Source: Voacanga thouarsii (Eukaryota; Streptophyta; Magnoliopsida; Gentianales; Apocynaceae). From it: a stretch of 64,000 nt of DNA. Within the stretch, counting starts at the first letter, position 1; each line of letters starts with the position of its first letter. Location of the stretch: assembly GCA_026120185.1 (NCBI GenBank), contig JANUWF010001813.1:1178001-1242000 (forward strand), in the 5' to 3' direction. Positions 60,069-64,000 of the stretch are shown here, in pieces. Under the pieces are notes generated by a model. It made no database searches, was not told the origin of the DNA, and saw only the letters and a program-made list of their open reading frames with translations. The position numbers and the translations under genes are program-made.

Positions 60069-60939
60069 CAGGGGTATTTTGGTCGTTTTAGAAGCCAAGG
60101 CGATGTGTCTTTTTGGTTCTCGGAATAGCCCGTAAGTCCTAACTAATTTTTGGTTGAGGAATTGGTCTCAATTCAAGAGGATTTTATTTTATTTTATTTT
60201 ATTCAGGATGTCTAATTTATTATTAGACTGGAATAAAATAAATAAATAAAATAAAATTAGAGTTGAGAGAAATTAATTATTTAGTTTAATTGGTTAATTA
60301 ATTATTCAGGGCCTATGTCCAGTATAAATAATTAGGAAATTAACCCGGGCTTAAACTAGGAGAAATAATTAATATTTAATTATTTATTGGGTTATTTATA
60401 TAGGCCCAAGAAATAAATAATTAAAGATTAATTATTTTGGTTCATTTGGGCTCATTAATTATTTATTGGGTTATTTATATAAGCCTAGAAAATAAATAAT
60501 TAATGTTTATTATTTTGGGCCTTTTGGGTCCCAGAGAAATAATAAATATTTTTTCGGCCCAATAGCTTGGACCTTAAGGTTTTTTCCAGATACGGTTAAG
60601 AAGAGTTTAGGGTTAAGCCAAACTTATTCTCAGGATAACATTCGGGTGTTTGAAATATGATATCCCGGGGATATGTTTATCTGATAATAAGAGACCTAGT
60701 TTTAGCTAACCAAAAAATAAGTCTCTGGAAAAAGAAAATCCTAATCTCCTAACCAAAAATAAGCTCTCACGTCTAGCTCTCTCTCTCTCACGTTACCTCT
60801 TCTCTATTGTTCTTCTTGTTTCTTTGCTAATCAATAGCAAGACAACCAAGGAGATTCGAGACCGTTCCTCTTCATCGTTGTGTTCACCGACTAGAGGTTG
60901 GGTTGTGGTATATTCAGAGAGCTGAAAGGCTTGGCATTC

Positions 60940-61098
60940 ATGCAAACCAGGCGAAGTAGGAGGCTAGCGGGTTTTCAACCGGAAGCTTCTTCAAGTGGGC
61001 AAAGCGAAGCGATTCCTGTCGTTCAATCCACTTCTACTCAACCTAGTAGGCTTAAGGAGCACAAATGTATGATCTTCACGCTTCCGTGTGGCCTCTAA
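60940..61098 (+). CDS. 52-codon LTR micro-ORF (copy A5, intact)
   Basis: Begins MQTRRSRRLAGF at ATG 60940 (an in-frame ATG at 60898 would add 14 residues) and ends at TAA (61096-61098). It keeps QSEAIP, STQPS and KCMIFTLP. Two other family-A LTRs have the same frame. It sits in the 3' part of the LTR, downstream of the TATA box, so it would be a leader ORF of the element RNA. Function unknown. Confidence 0.45.
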   Translation: MQTRRSRRLAGFQPEASSSGQSEAIPVVQSTSTQPSRLKEHKCMIFTLPCGL

Positions 61099-61169
61099 GG
61101 CTTGCGTTTTTTTCTCTCTGTTTTTTTTTCGGTTCAAGCATGCTTCCTCTGTTTTCACGTCCCTTAAAG

Positions 61170-61182
61170 TGGTATCAGAACC
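61170..61182 (+). other. Primer-binding site of Copia element
   Basis: TGGTATCAGAACC, complementary to plant initiator tRNA-Met with one difference from the usual TGGTATCAGAGCC. Confidence 0.93.
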
Positions 61183-62975
61183 AATGGTTCTTTGATCAAT
61201 ATAGGGAGCATGGTAGTTAATAAAAATGGAGAAGATGATTATACCTGTGATCCTTCGCTGTTTTGGTATGGGATAGCATCACTGTAAGCTTCATCGTTGA
61301 AGCATAGGCATCTCTGTAAAAAATTTTGGCTTTGAGGTTTGATCGTGTAAACCCAATTTTAATGGGTATAGGCGGTAGTGTTTTTGTTTTGGATGAGTTT
61401 TTGTAAGTAAAAATGTCCAAAGAAGCCAAAGATATGAGCAAAATATGAAGCAGAATGGTCTCTGCAACTTTCGGGTGGAAGAAGAGAAAAAACGAAGAAG
61501 AAACACTATTCCTAAGCCGTGCAGTGGAGCCGAGCCGCTGCGTTTTTGTGAGAGGAGCCGGTCGCTGGTGAGCCGCGTAAGCCGAGCCAATTCCATGAAT
61601 TGAAGCCAATTGCAATTGCAAAATTTGCAATTGTCGTGCAGGTCAGCGGGGCATCAGACGTGCGAAACGGGTGGACGCGCGGGTCGGCAGCAGAGGGCAA
61701 GCGGGTCGCGGGTTGCGGGTTCGGGCTAATCCACGGGCTGCAGCGAAGCCGATTCGGTGTGGCTTGGTGCACCGCGGCCGCGGTGGACCGCAGGCCATGC
61801 GAGCGCAGATCCGGTGCGACCGGTGCAGCGGACCGCCAGCTATTTTTTTTTTTGCAATTTTTTATTTTTTTTCTTTTTCGTTTTGGGTCCCATACCAGGC
61901 GAAGTAAATATTTTTGCAATATTTATATTCTTGGAATATATTTGCATGAAAAATATTAGTAATGGATTTTAGGATTAAACAAGATAATTAATTAATTAAT
62001 TAATGTGTTTAACTCTATTATTTGGGTACTTTGATTTAAAAAATAAAAAAGCATGAAAACGTTTACTGTTTTTGAGCATGCTATTTTTTTTTATGTACTT
62101 ATGTGTGTCTTTTTCTCAAAAACCAAAGTCTTTGGGAACATTTTTTGACAAGAAAAACATTTTTCGTCAAAAATTAAATGGTTATTTTAATTTGTACAAA
62201 AATTAATCCTTGTATATTTTCTCAAAGGATTTAATCCTTGACATAGAAAATATATTGGATTTCGATATTTTTGTAAATTAAAATGGAGAGCCATTTTGTT
62301 TTGTTTTGGACTAGAAAAAAATTGTTTTGTCAAATAAACTTGAGACAAAGTCTCTAGAAAGTTTTAATTGGAAAATTTTTGAAATCATTAAGTTTTAACT
62401 TAAATAAAATTAGTCCATGGAGAAATCTCTCAAAGGATATAAGCCTTGACATAGAGATTTTAATGGACTTAGATATTTTATTTTTGAGTTAAGAAAAACT
62501 TAATGGAAATTTCAAAAGGATATTTTTCAGAAAACCTTTATTTTAAAAGACTAAGTGGGAGAGGGGTTCCAACGGCCCCACGGCTTCCATCACGGTCCTC
62601 ATTAGAGATCGTGGGTCCCCTCACGTCACCCTGGGAATGAACCCGTATAGGATGGGGATACCACAAGGATCTAGATCTAATGGAAGGATGTAATTAATAA
62701 CCCGGGGTACGTACTATGATCGGCCAGCCCACGTTGGAGGTCATAGTGCGAGGTATGTCCATAGGAAATGAGAGGAAACGGCTATCCCACGATGGAGTTA
62801 TCCTCTAGATCATTACCTAGAAGGAAAATTAATTTGTGGTGGTTAATACACTTAGCTTAGGAAACTGTTAATCTTCCCAAGAAGCTATGTCAGTTTTCCT
62901 AAGAGCCAAATTATTTTCAGTGCACAAATTTTATTTTGTTTTCACAAACTAAATTCTTTCTTTCAATTTTCAGAA
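61183..62975 (+). mobile_element. Long untranslated leader of Copia element, with GC-rich island
   Basis: About 1.8 kb between PBS and gag. It contains a strikingly GC-rich block (about 61640-61840) with the perfect 14-bp palindrome ACCGCGGCCGCGGT (61771-61784), then AT-rich sequence, then a structured-looking G/C segment (about 62570-62830, ggtcccc, cggggtacg, gatcggcc). Apparent frames in the GC block occur on both strands and have no motif. Possible role in RNA packaging or translation is inference. Confidence 0.6.
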
Positions 62976-63833
62976 ATGGTGGGAGGTTCTTTTAGTTCAT
63001 TGGCCGTTATTCTCGGGGAGAATAAGTTAACGGGTCCAAACTATGTAGACTGGAAAAGGAACTTGGACATAATACTTACAGCCGAAGAGTATAAGTATGT
63101 CCTTTACGAGACTTGCCCTGTTATCGGGGAAGGCTCCACCGCCGAAGAGCGAGAGACTGAGAAGGCATGGAAGAAGGTTGACGAAATGGCACGCTGCTAT
63201 ATGTTAGCCTCCATGTCTAATGTGCTCCAGTCAAAACACGAGCACATGGCTTCTGCATATGACATCAGTCAATCATTAGCTACTATATTCGCGGATAAGA
63301 GCCGGCCCGCAAGGTAGGAGGCTCTTCGAACTATTATAAACACTAAGATGGCTGAGGGAGCATCAGTCTGAGAGCATATGCTCAAGATGATTGATGCTTT
63401 CAAGGAGGCGAAAATCTTAGGGGTTGTCATTGACCCCGAGAGCCAAGTGGACATGGTTCTCAAATCTCTACTGGGCTCCTTCACTCAGTTCAAGTTGAAC
63501 TATAACATGAACAAACTGAACATGAGTTTGACTGAATTGATGAAAGAGCTCCAGATGACGGAGAAGGTCATGAAGCCGCAGTCAAAGGCCATGATTGCTA
63601 AGGCTTCTTCCTCAAGAATTGGGCCTAAACCCAGAAAGTTCAAGAGGAAGAAAGGGAATGCAGCAGCCCAACCCAAGACCCAGCCCAAGGACAAACCAAA
63701 GGGCAAGTGCTTCAAATGTGGGAAGAAAGGACACTGGAAAAAGGAGTGTCCAGATCTTCAAACCAAGAAAAACCCCACAGGTAATGTTTTCTATCTAGAG
63801 TCCATATCAATGGTAGGATCAACTTCCACTTAG
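62976..63833 (+). pseudogene. Copia gag with zinc knuckle (broken by stops)
   Basis: Starts MVGGSFSSLAVIL; the N-terminal domain has LTGPNYVDWKRNLDIILTAE and YVLYETCP. The middle has KMIDAFKEAKILGVVIDPESQ, LLGSFTQFKLNYNMNK and ELMKELQMTE. The basic linker PKPRKFKRKKGN precedes a CCHC knuckle CFKCGKKGHWKKEC (about 63709-63750). These are hallmarks of Tork/Angela/TAR-like Ty1/copia gag. TAG at 63315-63317 and TGA at 63369-63371 interrupt an otherwise unshifted frame, and TAG at 63831-63833 lies before the protease. Each is one transition from the expected Gln, Arg and Trp codons. Confidence 0.9.
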
Positions 63834-64000
63834 ATTGTTAATTTAGGAGCCACTGATCATATCTGTAACTCCTTGCAGGGGTTTAGAAAGATAAGAAGAC
63901 TTAAGAAGGGCGAACATGATCTTCGAGTGGGTAATGGAGCTCAAGTCTGGGCCCTTGCAGTGGGAGAGCTGGATCTTATTTTTATTGTAATAAGATAGTG
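63834..64000 (+). pseudogene. Copia protease start (broken, runs off window)
   Basis: Continues the gag frame after the TAG: IVNLGATDHIC, then LRVGNGAQV. In the family this is W-I-V-D-S-G-A-T-D-H. The active-site Asp codon here reads AAT (Asn) and Ser reads TTA (Leu), so the protease would be inactive. A TAG occurs again at 63996-63998. Integrase and reverse transcriptase would lie to the right. Confidence 0.85.

Larger units (their letters stand above)
59128..61166 (+). mobile_element. 5' LTR of a Copia family-A element (copy A5)
   Basis: A 2039-bp LTR, TGTTGGATTGTATGCCC..CCCTTA (terminal CA changed to TA), followed three bases later by the PBS. It defines family A as Copia because the gag downstream is of Copia type. 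TATA box at 60058-60068, hairpins at 60183-60550, micro-ORF at 60940-61098. The element continues past the window edge, so the 3' LTR and target duplication are not visible. Confidence 0.95.

Noticed and set aside
61512..61959. Overlapping frames of 78-135 codons on both strands of the GC-rich leader block.
   Set aside because: Open frames on both strands are expected in GC-rich sequence; no motif and no sharing with other family members could be shown.

Overview
This window is intergenic DNA from a large, AT-rich plant nuclear genome, almost certainly a eudicot. The evidence is nested LTR retrotransposons with plant-type primer-binding sites (initiator tRNA-Met and tRNA-Asp types), a plant mobile domain (PMD) reading frame, a CACTA element with CACTACAAGAAAAA ends, an L1-type LINE relic and a decayed plant BRO1-domain gene exon. 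No intact host gene, rRNA gene, functional tRNA gene or CRISPR array is visible. The species cannot be named from the sequence.

Layout. (i) 13015-41309 is one old Ty3/gypsy element of Tat-like type (element C, minus strand). Its gag, DGG-type protease, reverse transcriptase, two RNase H domains and integrase can be followed from about 40476 down to 17578. A PMD reading frame runs in the opposite direction beyond the integrase end (13015-17392). C has been split by at least five insertions: element D (1292-13014), solo LTRs of family A at 14035-16081 and 19458-21269, element B (22186-35426), and a solo LTR of family E at 38719-40228. (ii) Element D is a Tekay/Del-like chromovirus on the minus strand. 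It has about 4.36-kb LTRs and a gag, but has lost protease, reverse transcriptase and most of RNase H. It carries an extra acidic reading frame between PBS and gag, and its left LTR is interrupted by a family-E LTR at 1-1291. (iii) Element B has two ~1.9-kb LTRs, a TATAT target duplication, a tRNA-Asp-type PBS and no gag or pol. It contains a solo D LTR (25306-29627) and a solo A LTR (30443-32479). (iv) 41310-49955 is AT-rich DNA with an L1 LINE relic, which is split by a candidate hAT element (45134-47077) carrying a transposase fragment and a plant-gene-like fragment. A BRO1-domain exon relic follows at 49433-49745. (v) A CACTA element lies at 49956-51635. (vi) A solo D LTR (52067-58402) is itself split by a solo A LTR (52855-54897). 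(vii) At 59128 a family-A Copia element begins (5' LTR, PBS, long leader, gag with zinc knuckle, start of protease) and runs off the right edge. Its coding region is broken by transition-type stops.

Most of the structure is explained by retrotransposon nesting, supported by target-site duplications (GCCAA, ATCAAT, TATAT, TGAGG, GAAGG, AAG). The signals least explained by standard annotation are four. A 52-codon reading frame is kept in the 3' part of family-A LTRs. A tRNA-like module with A- and B-box motifs sits in every D-family LTR copy. A row of near-perfect hairpins occupies family-A LTRs. A highly acidic ~290-codon reading frame lies upstream of gag in element D.
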